This document shows, one piece after another, positions 42,588-50,494 of a stretch of DNA of 64,000 bases. Origin of the DNA: Escherichia boydii. GTDB lineage: Bacteria > Pseudomonadota > Gammaproteobacteria > Enterobacterales > Enterobacteriaceae. The position numbers and the translations under genes are program-made. The notes under the pieces are model-generated. The model saw only the letters and a list, made by a program, of their open reading frames with translations, was not told the origin of the DNA and made no database searches. Positions within the stretch are counted from its first letter, which is position 1; each line of letters opens with the position of its first letter. The DNA is taken from assembly GCA_041890495.1 (NCBI GenBank), contig CP169086.1:2170001-2234000 (forward strand), read 5' to 3'.

Positions 42588-42854
42588 ATGAAAAAGTACC
42601 TGACCCTTGCTGTTATCGCAGCCGCCCTGGCGACGGCGTCCTTCTCTGCCATGGCCGTTCAGTCGCTGACCCAGAGTACTGACACCAGCCAGCTACGTCC
42701 TGCGGGCACCGTTTCGGTAAGCCGTGCCAGTAACCTTGACGATCTGCAGAATAAACTGGCCGAGAAAGCCCGCCAGGAAGGTGCCAAAGGCTTCGTGGTG
42801 AACTCCGCAGGCGGAGATAACCACATGTACGGCACTGCGACTATTTATAAATAA
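42588..42854 (+). CDS. ybiJ: YbiJ, DUF1471 (YhcN/BhsA-family) periplasmic protein
   Basis: Small secreted protein of 88 residues: signal peptide to SAMA, then a domain ending GGDNHMYGTATIYK, the DUF1471 signature. Family members such as BhsA and McbA act in stress response and biofilm; the role of YbiJ is unknown. GAGG precedes ATG 42588. The upstream gap 42345-42587 is AT-rich and must hold promoters for both ybiJ and rlmF. An ACTGCA/TGCAGT hairpin follows near 42872-42895. Confidence 0.88.
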   Translation: MKKYLTLAVIAAALATASFSAMAVQSLTQSTDTSQLRPAGTVSVSRASNLDDLQNKLAEKARQEGAKGFVVNSAGGDNHMYGTATIYK

Positions 42855-42976
42855 CCGGCCTCTTCCCCAAGACTGCATCTGCCCAACGGGTGCAGTTCTC
42901 TTCTCCCTTCGGCTTGATTGTTCATTTTTTAACCCCATAGTAAACGTATGGCCTAAACCAATTTCAGGAGGACGCG

Positions 42977-43243
42977 ATGGCTTCCGGCTGGGCAAATGAC
43001 GACGCTGTTAACGAACAGATCAACAGTACTATTGAAGATGCGGTGGCGCGTGCCCGCGGTGAAATTCCGCGCGGCGAAAGCTTAACGGAATGCGAAGAAT
43101 GCGGAGACCGCATTCCGGAGGCGCGGCGAAAAGCCATCCCCGGAGTAAGGCTTTGCATCACCTGCCAGCAGCAGAAAGATTCGAAAAACTCATCACACTC
43201 GGGATATAATCGCAGAGGTTCGAAAGACAGCCAGTTACGTTGA
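42977..43243 (+). CDS. ybiI: YbiI, DksA/TraR-type zinc-finger protein
   Basis: An 88-residue protein with a C4 zinc finger: CEECG at about 39-43 and CITC at about 60-63, the DksA/TraR pattern. It lacks the long coiled coil of DksA, so an RNA-polymerase effect like TraR is possible but unproven. AGGAGG precedes the ATG. The ending YNRRGSKDSQLR is conserved with E. coli YbiI. Confidence 0.88.
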   Translation: MASGWANDDAVNEQINSTIEDAVARARGEIPRGESLTECEECGDRIPEARRKAIPGVRLCITCQQQKDSKNSSHSGYNRRGSKDSQLR

Positions 43244-43528
43244 CTTTACTTTACCCAGGCTAACCGAGCCCGCGCGTTCCTTTACGCTCACGGTTTTTAA
43301 CCAGACGCGTAGCAAAACGTGCCCTTCTTATCGCTTCTGTAAAGCGCATCCGCAAGAAGTGTAAAGCGGTACTTTGAATTTATTAATATTCAATAAGTTA
43401 TTTGTCATTCAATTTTTTTGAGCAACCACGTCAATTCTCTTCGATTTTATCACTCGCAAAAAACCGTGATACTTATCACATCGACGAAACATCGTCCCCT
43501 TAACAGAAACACCTGCGAGAGATTAATT

Positions 43529-43789
43529 ATGAAAACCATCAAATATGCTGTAGCTGCTGTTGCCCTGTCCGCTCTGTCTTTCGGCGCTTTCGCCGTAGAG
43601 CCTGTCTCTTCCACTCAGGCACAGAACATGAACAAAGTTGGTGTGGTCAGTGCTGATGGCGCCACCACGCTGGACGGCCTGGAAGCCAAACTGGCTGAGA
43701 AAGCCGCAGCTGCCGGTGCAAGCGGATACACCATTACCTCCGCTAACGGCAATAACAAGCTGAGCGGTACCGCGGTTATCTACAAATAA
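43529..43789 (+). CDS. DUF1471 (YhcN/BhsA-family) periplasmic protein
   Basis: A second DUF1471 protein, 86 residues, with a signal peptide ending GAFA and the terminal NNKLSGTAVIYK. It is paralogous to YbiJ 675 bp away (shared LDxLxxKLAEKA and the final TAxIYK) and flanks ybiI on the other side. The upstream gap 43244-43528 shows nothing beyond AT-rich promoter-like sequence. Followed by a strong terminator. Confidence 0.85.
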   Translation: MKTIKYAVAAVALSALSFGAFAVEPVSSTQAQNMNKVGVVSADGATTLDGLEAKLAEKAAAAGASGYTITSANGNNKLSGTAVIYK

Positions 43790-43874
43790 TCGACTGATTA
43801 AATGCTGTACCCTCGCCATACCCTCTGGTGAGCTGCTCCAACCCTCATTGACCCTGTTGTTGTTACCCTTGCTT

Positions 43875-43904
43875 GCCCGTCCGCCACTGGACGGGCTTTT
43901 TTTT
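43875..43904. terminator. Terminator between DUF1471 gene and ybiB
   Basis: GCCCGTCC-gccact-GGACGGGC followed by eight T. It serves the plus-strand gene; the minus-strand side lacks an equal T-run before ybiB's end. Confidence 0.88.
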
Positions 43905-43906
43905 GT

Positions 43907-44869
43907 CTAAAACGCCGCGTCCACGCGTTTGAGACCGGCCTCGACCGTATCAACCTCCCCGGTTGCCAGCAGGCAGCAGGCCATCTGCAGCTTGATCGAA
44001 TGCGGAACAGGAACATTTCCGGCAAGGCACTGCTCAATCCAGTGGGCAGTAGTATGGGGATCTTTTGCCTCAGGCAATATTACACCGGTATTCTCTTCCC
44101 CGCGCTCCAGAATGGCGCGCGCGCCTGCGGAATCAATCAACATCACCTGCGGGCAGCGCTGCGGGTTCGCATAAACCTCACCTTCCGTGCCGTGCATCAA
44201 CAACGCCCTTCCGCCAATAGCCTCGAAGAATTGCCCCACGCGTGCCACATATTCCGGATGCGAGACGCTGGAAAGACGCAGGGCGGCATCTTCGCCAAAC
44301 GGCGTGGCTAGTTTCGCCAGCGTGTGCGCGCTGTTGCGCACGCCCATGCGCCAGCGCATATCGAGCTGCTTCTCCAGCGGTGGGCATAGGGCGCCGACGG
44401 GGATATAAACCGGCTGATGGCCATCCAGCTTCGCCTGGGCCTGGCCCGCATGACGCGTGGGCTCAATCCCCAACATGCCGAAAATGGTCTCCGTCAATAC
44501 GCGGGTGGGATCTTCGCTTACGCCGTGCACCACCACCGGGAATCCCAGCTTGTGTAATAAGATAGCGAGTAGCGGGGTTAAGTTTGCCTGCTTGCGCGCG
44601 CCGTTGTAGCTCGGGATCACAATCGGCATCGGCTTTGCCACCGGCGGCGTCAGGCGCAGCGTTTGCGCCTGCATCGCCTCATAGAAGCCGCGCATCTCCG
44701 CTTCACCTTCACCTTTGATACGCAGCGCTATAAGGATGCCGCCCATCTCCAGGTCCGGTACCTCGCCGTCGAGCATACGGGTGTAAAGCGCGCGTGCGGT
44801 TTCATGGTCCAGGTCGCGGGCGTGGTTTTTCCCGCGCCCTACCTCTTTGATAATTTTGCGATAATCCAC
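43907..44869 (-). CDS. ybiB: YbiB, TrpD2-family nucleic-acid-binding protein
   Basis: A 320-residue protein of the anthranilate phosphoribosyltransferase-like fold that lacks that activity; the E. coli protein binds RNA and DNA without sequence preference. IPSYNGARKQANLTPLLAILL and HGTEGEVYANPQRCPQV are family blocks. In E. coli it is transcribed from the SOS-controlled dinG promoter directly upstream. Here a 5.4-kb fimbrial operon in the opposite direction separates them, so ybiB needs another promoter and is probably uncoupled from LexA. Confidence 0.92.
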   Translation of the reverse strand: MDYRKIIKEVGRGKNHARDLDHETARALYTRMLDGEVPDLEMGGILIALRIKGEGEAEMRGFYEAMQAQTLRLTPPVAKPMPIVIPSYNGARKQANLTPLLAILLHKLGFPVVVHGVSEDPTRVLTETIFGMLGIEPTRHAGQAQAKLDGHQPVYIPVGALCPPLEKQLDMRWRMGVRNSAHTLAKLATPFGEDAALRLSSVSHPEYVARVGQFFEAIGGRALLMHGTEGEVYANPQRCPQVMLIDSAGARAILERGEENTGVILPEAKDPHTTAHWIEQCLAGNVPVPHSIKLQMACCLLATGEVDTVEAGLKRVDAAF

Positions 44870-45138
44870 GACATTCCTCCTGACAGCCTTATCTTGTTAA
44901 CAATATAGCCCTGATGATGACCCCGCTGTTAGTTTTTTTGACCGTCCTGCGTATTTTTATAATCAATTGTTTTAGCGAAAAAATTTATTTTGCAAGATTT
45001 AACTGAGTTATTTGGAAGCCGCGCGGAGCCTTTCCCGGCGTGAATTTTCTGATTAAATAACCAGCGGTGAGTAGTTGAGACATAACTTCGAACAATGCTA
45101 ATTGCAAAGGTCGAAAGGAGAAACATACAGGTTTAAAT
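44870..45138. other. ybiB / fimbrial operon divergent gap
   Basis: AT-rich 269 bp. A TATAAT occurs at 44958-44963 and TTGACC at 44938-44943, but the 14-bp spacing is too short to call a promoter. No inverted repeats flanking an invertible promoter were found, so phase switching of the fim type is not supported. Confidence 0.45.
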
Positions 45139-45675
45139 ATGAAAAAAGTCACTTTAGGTTTATTCATTGCTGCTGCGTTGGGATGCTCTGCATCTTCTTT
45201 CGCAGCATCCACCGGTGAAGGACAAATTAACTTCACAGGTGAAATTATCGATTCCGCCTGTCAGGTGGTTAACGGCTTAAGCAGTCCGCTGAATGTTGCG
45301 CTGGGTAAAGTCTCCAAAACAACATTTTCCGGCGCAGGCTCTACCAGCACCTTAACGAAATTTGATATTCAGTTAAAAGACTGCCCGGAAACGGTCACGT
45401 CTGCAGCCATCAACTTCGGTGGTACGCCAGATGCGGATAATAACACCACGCTGGCCTTGACCCCGGGTGCGACGACGGCAACTGGCGTGGCGATTCAGCT
45501 GGTTGATTCTTCCGAACAGCCTGTCAGCTTATATACGCCTTCTAAGCAGTATCCTTTAGCTGCTGGAACGACGGTAAATAATCTGGAGTTTGGTGCACGT
45601 TATATTCAGACTCAGGCATCGATCACTGCCGGCCAGGCTAACTCAGCCTCTACTTTCACAGTTATTTATAACTGA
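45139..45675 (+). CDS. Major fimbrial subunit (FimA-like pilin)
   Basis: Type 1-like pilin of 178 residues with signal peptide (to SSFA). The pilin disulfide pair is C in DSACQVV and C in LKDCPETV; the terminal QANSASTFTVIYN is the alternating donor-strand groove motif. Starts at 45139 after AAAGGAGAAACATACAGGTTTAA region (GGAG about 20 bp upstream; AGG nearer). First gene of a complete chaperone-usher operon. A 13-bp-stem hairpin after it probably favours subunit over usher expression. Confidence 0.9.
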   Translation: MKKVTLGLFIAAALGCSASSFAASTGEGQINFTGEIIDSACQVVNGLSSPLNVALGKVSKTTFSGAGSTSTLTKFDIQLKDCPETVTSAAINFGGTPDADNNTTLALTPGATTATGVAIQLVDSSEQPVSLYTPSKQYPLAAGTTVNNLEFGARYIQTQASITAGQANSASTFTVIYN

Positions 45676-45686
45676 TACGATCAACC

Positions 45687-45718
45687 AGGAGATATTCGCC
45701 TTCACGCGAATATCTCCT
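45687..45718 (+). terminator. Hairpin between pilin and chaperone genes
   Basis: AGGAGATATTCGC-cttcac-GCGAATATCTCCT, 13 perfect pairs, followed by CTTTCTTTG. It may attenuate transcription or protect the pilin mRNA 3' end. Confidence 0.75.
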
Positions 45719-45737
45719 CTTTCTTTGAGACAGATTC

Positions 45738-46412
45738 ATGCGACACAGTTATTTATTAAGCGTACTTTTACTGACCGCAGTAACAGCCCATGCAGGTGTG
45801 ATTATTAATGGCACCCGACTGGTTTATCAGGGAGAGAAAAAAGAGTCTTCGATTGGGATTTCCAATCCCGATGAGATTAACTATCTGGTACAGTCCTGGG
45901 TGGATACCGGTTTGAAAAAAGGCGATAAAGCGCCATTTCTGATTACCCCGCCCCTGTTCCGTCTGAACGCTAAAGAAGATAACGTGTTGCGCGTGGTGCG
46001 TACCAGCGAAAATATGCCAGAAGATCGCGAGTCGTTGTACTGGTTAAATATTAAAGCCATTCCTTCTTCAAGTCATGAAGAGGGCGTTAATACATTACAA
46101 ATCGCCATTAATACCCGTATTAAATTGCTTTATCGCCCCGCATCGATTAAAGGCAAACCTGAAGCAGTTGCTGATAAACTGCAATGGCACCGCGAAGGCA
46201 ATGATCTGGTGGTAAATAACCCTACGCCTTTCTATATGAATTTCCAGAGCGTAACGCTGAACGGCCAAAAAGTGGCAAAAGCAACCTGGGCTGTGCCAAA
46301 TACCTCTACCCACTTTGCCCTTCCGGCAAATATGATCGGTAACACCGTAAGCTGGTCGGTTATTACCGATTACGGCAGCATCAGTAAAACCTGGTCTGCA
46401 TCCGTTCGTTAA
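45738..46412 (+). CDS. Periplasmic fimbrial chaperone (PapD family)
   Basis: Two-domain immunoglobulin-like chaperone of 224 residues with a 19-residue signal peptide. The subunit-anchoring pair is R27 (NGTRLVY) and the Lys of NTRIKLLYRP; the F1-G1 loop is short (FGS type). Holds pilins by donor-strand complementation until handed to the usher. Confidence 0.92.
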   Translation: MRHSYLLSVLLLTAVTAHAGVIINGTRLVYQGEKKESSIGISNPDEINYLVQSWVDTGLKKGDKAPFLITPPLFRLNAKEDNVLRVVRTSENMPEDRESLYWLNIKAIPSSSHEEGVNTLQIAINTRIKLLYRPASIKGKPEAVADKLQWHREGNDLVVNNPTPFYMNFQSVTLNGQKVAKATWAVPNTSTHFALPANMIGNTVSWSVITDYGSISKTWSASVR

Positions 46413-46437
46413 TACTTTACTTGACGCCTGGATAATC

Positions 46438-48981
46438 ATGTACAGCACGACTCAACCGCTATTACGTAGACTGCGTAAAATGCTGCCCACTTTTTGTGGA
46501 ATAGCGGTGACATGCTGTGCGCTGCAGGTCCACGCTGATGATTATTTTAACCCTGCTCTGCTGGATATTGATAATCCAGAGCAGGCAAAGACCGATCTCT
46601 CTGTTTATGAAAACGGTCCCGGTCAGGCACCGGGTAAATATCAGGTCACGGTGTTCGTCAATAATAATAAAATCGACACCCGTGACGTCCTTTTTACATT
46701 ACAAAAAGATGCCCAGGGAGATGATTCCCTGCAGCCTTGCCTGAGCCTGGATGAATTAACCCATCTGGGCATCAAAACCAAAGATTATCCACAGCTGGCG
46801 ACCGAAGGGGAATGCGCGGATCTCAGCGCCATCCCTTCGGCCTCGGCGACTTTCCGCATCAAAAACCAGCAACTATTGCTGAGTATTCCCCAGTCGGCGC
46901 TGGGCCAGGTGCCTCGCGGCTACATCGATCCGAAAGAGTATGACGAAGGGATCACCGCGGGCATCCTGAACTATAGCGTTAACGCCAGCCAAAGCCACGT
47001 CCGCCAGCAAGGGGAAGCCGACAACAGCAGCCAGTTTATTAACCTGCGCCCCGGTTTCAATACCGGAGCCTGGCGCGTGCGTAATTACAGCACCTGGAAC
47101 CACAATTCGGATGGCGGTCAGAACGACGGCAAGCTGACCCCGATCTATACCTATGCCCAGCGCGATATAGTGGGGCTGAAGAGCGAGATGACCGTGGGTC
47201 AGAGCAGCACCCAGGCCGACGTTTTCGACAGCGTCTCTTACACTGGCGCACAGCTGGCTACCGAAAGCGACATGCTGCCGGACAGCGAGCGCGGGTATGC
47301 GCCGGTGGTGCGCGGTACGGCGCACAGTAACGCCCAGGTGGTGGTTCGCCAGAATGGCTACGTTATCTATCAAAACACCGTCGCCCCCGGCGCGTTTGAG
47401 ATTAACGATCTCTACCCCACCGGCAGCAGCGGCGATCTGAACGTCACGGTGAAAGAGACCGACGGCAGCGAGAGTCATTTCGTGGTGCCGTTTGCCTCCG
47501 TGCCGGTGCTGCAGCGGGAAAAGCACCTGAAGTATAGCGTCGCTGCAGGGCGCTACCGTTCATACGATAAACAGGTTGAGAAGACCCCTTTCGCCCAGGG
47601 CAGCGCCATCTATGGCCTGTCACACGGCGTCACCGTTTACGGCGGTACGCAGCAGAGTTCGCATTACCACTCCGCCGCGCTCGGCGCGGGGAAAAACTTT
47701 GGCGATCTCGGAGCGTTCTCCGTAGACGTTACCCGTGCCAAAGCGCTACTGAAAAAGCGCAAAACCAGCAAAGGGCAATCCCTTCGTCTGCGCTACAGCA
47801 AAAATTTTACCGCGACCGGCACTAGCTTCTCGCTGGCGGGCTATCGCTACAACAGCAAAGGCTTTTACACCCTGCAGGACACCATGGAGTCCTGGACCAG
47901 TGCAAACGACTGGTCCGCTCCGCAGCAGCGCCGCTCACGGGCGGAGGCCACCATCGACCAGACGTTGGGCGACAAGTGGGGTTCGGTGACGCTGAGCCTG
48001 GTGAAAGAGCGTTACTGGAGCCAGAGTCAGGATATGACCTCCCTGGGTGTTAACTACAACAACAGCTGGCATGGCGTGAGCTATAGCCTGAGCTACAGCG
48101 TTAATAAAAACAGCGACGACAAGGACGAGGACGGTAAATCCATCAGCTATGACCGACAAATTGGCCTCAACGTATCGGTTCCGCTCGACCGCTGGCTGCC
48201 TAATACCTGGGCAAATTATAGCCTGAACACCAGTAAAGACGGCACCACGCATAACCTCGGTTTGAACGGTACGGCCCTGGAGGGTGACAACCTGAGCTGG
48301 AACATTCAGGAAAATCTGGACCGCGCCAATAACAACACGGCCACCAGCATGAATGCGGATTACAAAGGCACCTACGGTGAAGTGCGCGGTGGCGTAAGCC
48401 AGGACAGTCATCAGCAAACCGTGAGCGCAGGGATTCAGGGGGGAGTGGTAGCTCACGCCAACGGTATTACGCTTGGGCAGTCATTGGGAGAAACCATCGT
48501 CCTGGTCAAAGCGCCGGGCACCCACGGCACCCACGTGGCGAATCAGACGGGCGTAGTAACCGACTCTCGCGGCTATACCCTCGTGCCCTTTGTGACACCG
48601 TGGCGTCATAACCCGATTTCTCTGGACACGGAGACCCTGCCAGAAGATGCCGACGTCACGCACGCCTCGCAGACGGTCACGCCGACCCGTGGCGCTGTTG
48701 TTCGCGCCAGTTTCAATACTCGCGTGGGCAACCGCGTCTTAATGACCCTCGCCTGGAATGATAAACCGCTGCCCTTCGGCGCAACGGTCACTACGGAAGA
48801 TAAGAGCAGTGAATTTATCGTCGGCAATGACGGTCAGGTGTACCTCACCGGACTGCCGCTGAACGGGCGCCTTTTCGTTTCATGGGGCAAGGAGGCGAGC
48901 GAGCATTGCATCGCCGATTATGCCCTGATGCAAGGAAGGGACGACACCAACATTATTAACGCTGCCGCGCAGTGTCACTGA
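46438..48981 (+). CDS. Fimbrial outer-membrane usher (FimD/PapC family)
   Basis: Usher of 847 residues: signal peptide, N-terminal chaperone-binding domain (DDYFNPALLDI), 24-strand barrel, plug (SDMLPDSERGYAPVVRGTAHSNAQVVVRQNGYVIY motif region) and two C-terminal domains (FGATVTTED...GNDGQVYLTGLP; final Cys pair SEHCIADY/AAQCH). Follows the chaperone by 25 bp. Confidence 0.94.
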   Translation: MYSTTQPLLRRLRKMLPTFCGIAVTCCALQVHADDYFNPALLDIDNPEQAKTDLSVYENGPGQAPGKYQVTVFVNNNKIDTRDVLFTLQKDAQGDDSLQPCLSLDELTHLGIKTKDYPQLATEGECADLSAIPSASATFRIKNQQLLLSIPQSALGQVPRGYIDPKEYDEGITAGILNYSVNASQSHVRQQGEADNSSQFINLRPGFNTGAWRVRNYSTWNHNSDGGQNDGKLTPIYTYAQRDIVGLKSEMTVGQSSTQADVFDSVSYTGAQLATESDMLPDSERGYAPVVRGTAHSNAQVVVRQNGYVIYQNTVAPGAFEINDLYPTGSSGDLNVTVKETDGSESHFVVPFASVPVLQREKHLKYSVAAGRYRSYDKQVEKTPFAQGSAIYGLSHGVTVYGGTQQSSHYHSAALGAGKNFGDLGAFSVDVTRAKALLKKRKTSKGQSLRLRYSKNFTATGTSFSLAGYRYNSKGFYTLQDTMESWTSANDWSAPQQRRSRAEATIDQTLGDKWGSVTLSLVKERYWSQSQDMTSLGVNYNNSWHGVSYSLSYSVNKNSDDKDEDGKSISYDRQIGLNVSVPLDRWLPNTWANYSLNTSKDGTTHNLGLNGTALEGDNLSWNIQENLDRANNNTATSMNADYKGTYGEVRGGVSQDSHQQTVSAGIQGGVVAHANGITLGQSLGETIVLVKAPGTHGTHVANQTGVVTDSRGYTLVPFVTPWRHNPISLDTETLPEDADVTHASQTVTPTRGAVVRASFNTRVGNRVLMTLAWNDKPLPFGATVTTEDKSSEFIVGNDGQVYLTGLPLNGRLFVSWGKEASEHCIADYALMQGRDDTNIINAAAQCH

Positions 48982-48998
48982 TTAACACCGGACCGATT

Positions 48999-49994
48999 AT
49001 GATGCAGATAGTAAAATCGTTTTTCTTGCTTGTAGTTCTGGCGACCGCCGCGCTCTTTATGCCGCACGCGAAAGCTTCTTGCCAATCGCCGAGTCTGCCC
49101 GCGCTGCTCTCACTCGCGTCGATTTCGGTCCCCACCAGCCTGCCCGTAGGGTCGACCATTCAGGGAACTGAACGCACTATTCACATATCGGGAAACTGTT
49201 ACTACGCGCCGGATGCGGGTCAGCCAATCATCGCGTGCTACAACGGCTTCGGCAAAGAGATTCCAGGGATCCCCGGCGTCTATGATACAGGCGTTGCTGG
49301 TGTCGGCATCTCGCTAAGAAATGATAAAGGACAGCGCGTGACCGGCGCGGCGGATCAGATATGTTCGGCGAACACGCCCGTAGGCCAGGTCTCCGGCACG
49401 ATAAACAGCGACTCTTCCATCCCGTTTAGCTTTGACGTGATGCTGGAACTGGTAAAAACCAGCGAAACCGTGGCTTCTGGCGCACTGACAATGAGCAATA
49501 CGCAATTCAACCTTGCAGTTGAAAAAATTGAGGCCCTGAATGATCCTAACACCCTCTCTTACTCAGGCAATGTTCAGGTAAAAGCTGTGACATGCACGGT
49601 GTCACCTAAATCCCTGACCATCACGCTGGGTGATTTTCCGGTGAGCCGCTTTACCGGGGCAGGAAGCGTGGTTTCCCAATCGATATTCAGTATCGACATG
49701 CTCTGCGATCAGGATGTACAGCCGGAGATGATGATCACCAGCGCCAATGGCTATGAAACGAATTTTCCTGGCGTGATCAAATTGACGCCGGAAAGCGGCG
49801 TGGCGACCGGCGTGGGGGTGAAAATGCTCTTTAACGGCCAGACACCTGTTTTCGGGCAATATATGAATACCTTTACCACCTATGCCAATGTCCAGTCGCA
49901 ATATCCCTTCAGCGTCTCTTACGAACAAACCAGCCCGGAGGTGACGCCCGGAACGGCGAATGCCGTCGCAACCATTACGGTGGCTTACAAATGA
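48999..49994 (+). CDS. Fimbrial tip adhesin (two-domain)
   Basis: A 331-residue protein with a signal peptide (to AKA-SC). Residues about 30-190 form a putative receptor-binding domain with four cysteines; from about 195 a pilin domain follows (VTCTVSPKSLTITLGDF, MLCDQD) ending AVATITVAYK. This layout is that of FimH/MrkD-type adhesins. The ATG at 48999 or 49002 lacks a strong ribosome site, suggesting low expression as expected for a tip protein. Ligand unknown. Confidence 0.83.
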   Translation: MMQIVKSFFLLVVLATAALFMPHAKASCQSPSLPALLSLASISVPTSLPVGSTIQGTERTIHISGNCYYAPDAGQPIIACYNGFGKEIPGIPGVYDTGVAGVGISLRNDKGQRVTGAADQICSANTPVGQVSGTINSDSSIPFSFDVMLELVKTSETVASGALTMSNTQFNLAVEKIEALNDPNTLSYSGNVQVKAVTCTVSPKSLTITLGDFPVSRFTGAGSVVSQSIFSIDMLCDQDVQPEMMITSANGYETNFPGVIKLTPESGVATGVGVKMLFNGQTPVFGQYMNTFTTYANVQSQYPFSVSYEQTSPEVTPGTANAVATITVAYK

Positions 49995-50494
49995 AAACGT
50001 TATTAACCCTTTTACTGATTGGAGTGGCCAGCCAGAGCCTGGCGGAAGAGATTCAACTCGATATTCGCGGAAACATTTACGCCAACGCCTGCCAGGTGGA
50101 CAGCGCCAGTCAGAACCTGACGGTCAATCTGGGCACAGCGAATACCGGCGATTTTAAGGATGTGGGCGATACCGGACAATGGAAATCATTCAACTTAACC
50201 CTGTCGAAATGCCCAACCACTTCCATGCTGGCTACGGCCACCTTTCACGGTCAGCCAGACAGCATTCATCCGACTAGATTCGCCAGCACCGGAACCGCGA
50301 AAGGACTGGCGCTGGAGCTTGCCGACCCGCAGGATCAGATCTCGCTTGCCCCGGATGCCAGCTTCAGCGTGATGATCAACCGGAACAATCACACGGCGGA
50401 TTTCCCGCTGGCCGCCCGCTATTACGCTACCTCAATGCCCGTCACCGCAGGCACATTTAACAGCGTGGTGCAGGTGACCTTCACTTACCAGTAG
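49991..50494 (+). CDS. Minor fimbrial subunit
   Basis: Pilin of 167 residues with a short signal peptide (SLA-EEIQLDIRG). Cys pair in ANACQVDS and LSKCPTT; the ending FNSVVQVTFTYQ is the donor-strand groove. It overlaps the adhesin by 4 bp (ATGA). Being last, after the adhesin, it may be an adaptor or terminator subunit. Its stop is overlapped by the convergent dinG end. Confidence 0.87.
   Translation: MKTLLTLLLIGVASQSLAEEIQLDIRGNIYANACQVDSASQNLTVNLGTANTGDFKDVGDTGQWKSFNLTLSKCPTTSMLATATFHGQPDSIHPTRFASTGTAKGLALELADPQDQISLAPDASFSVMINRNNHTADFPLAARYYATSMPVTAGTFNSVVQVTFTYQ

Noticed and set aside
44870..45138. Fim-type invertible promoter switch
   Set aside because: No pair of short inverted repeats flanking a promoter and no recombinase gene nearby.
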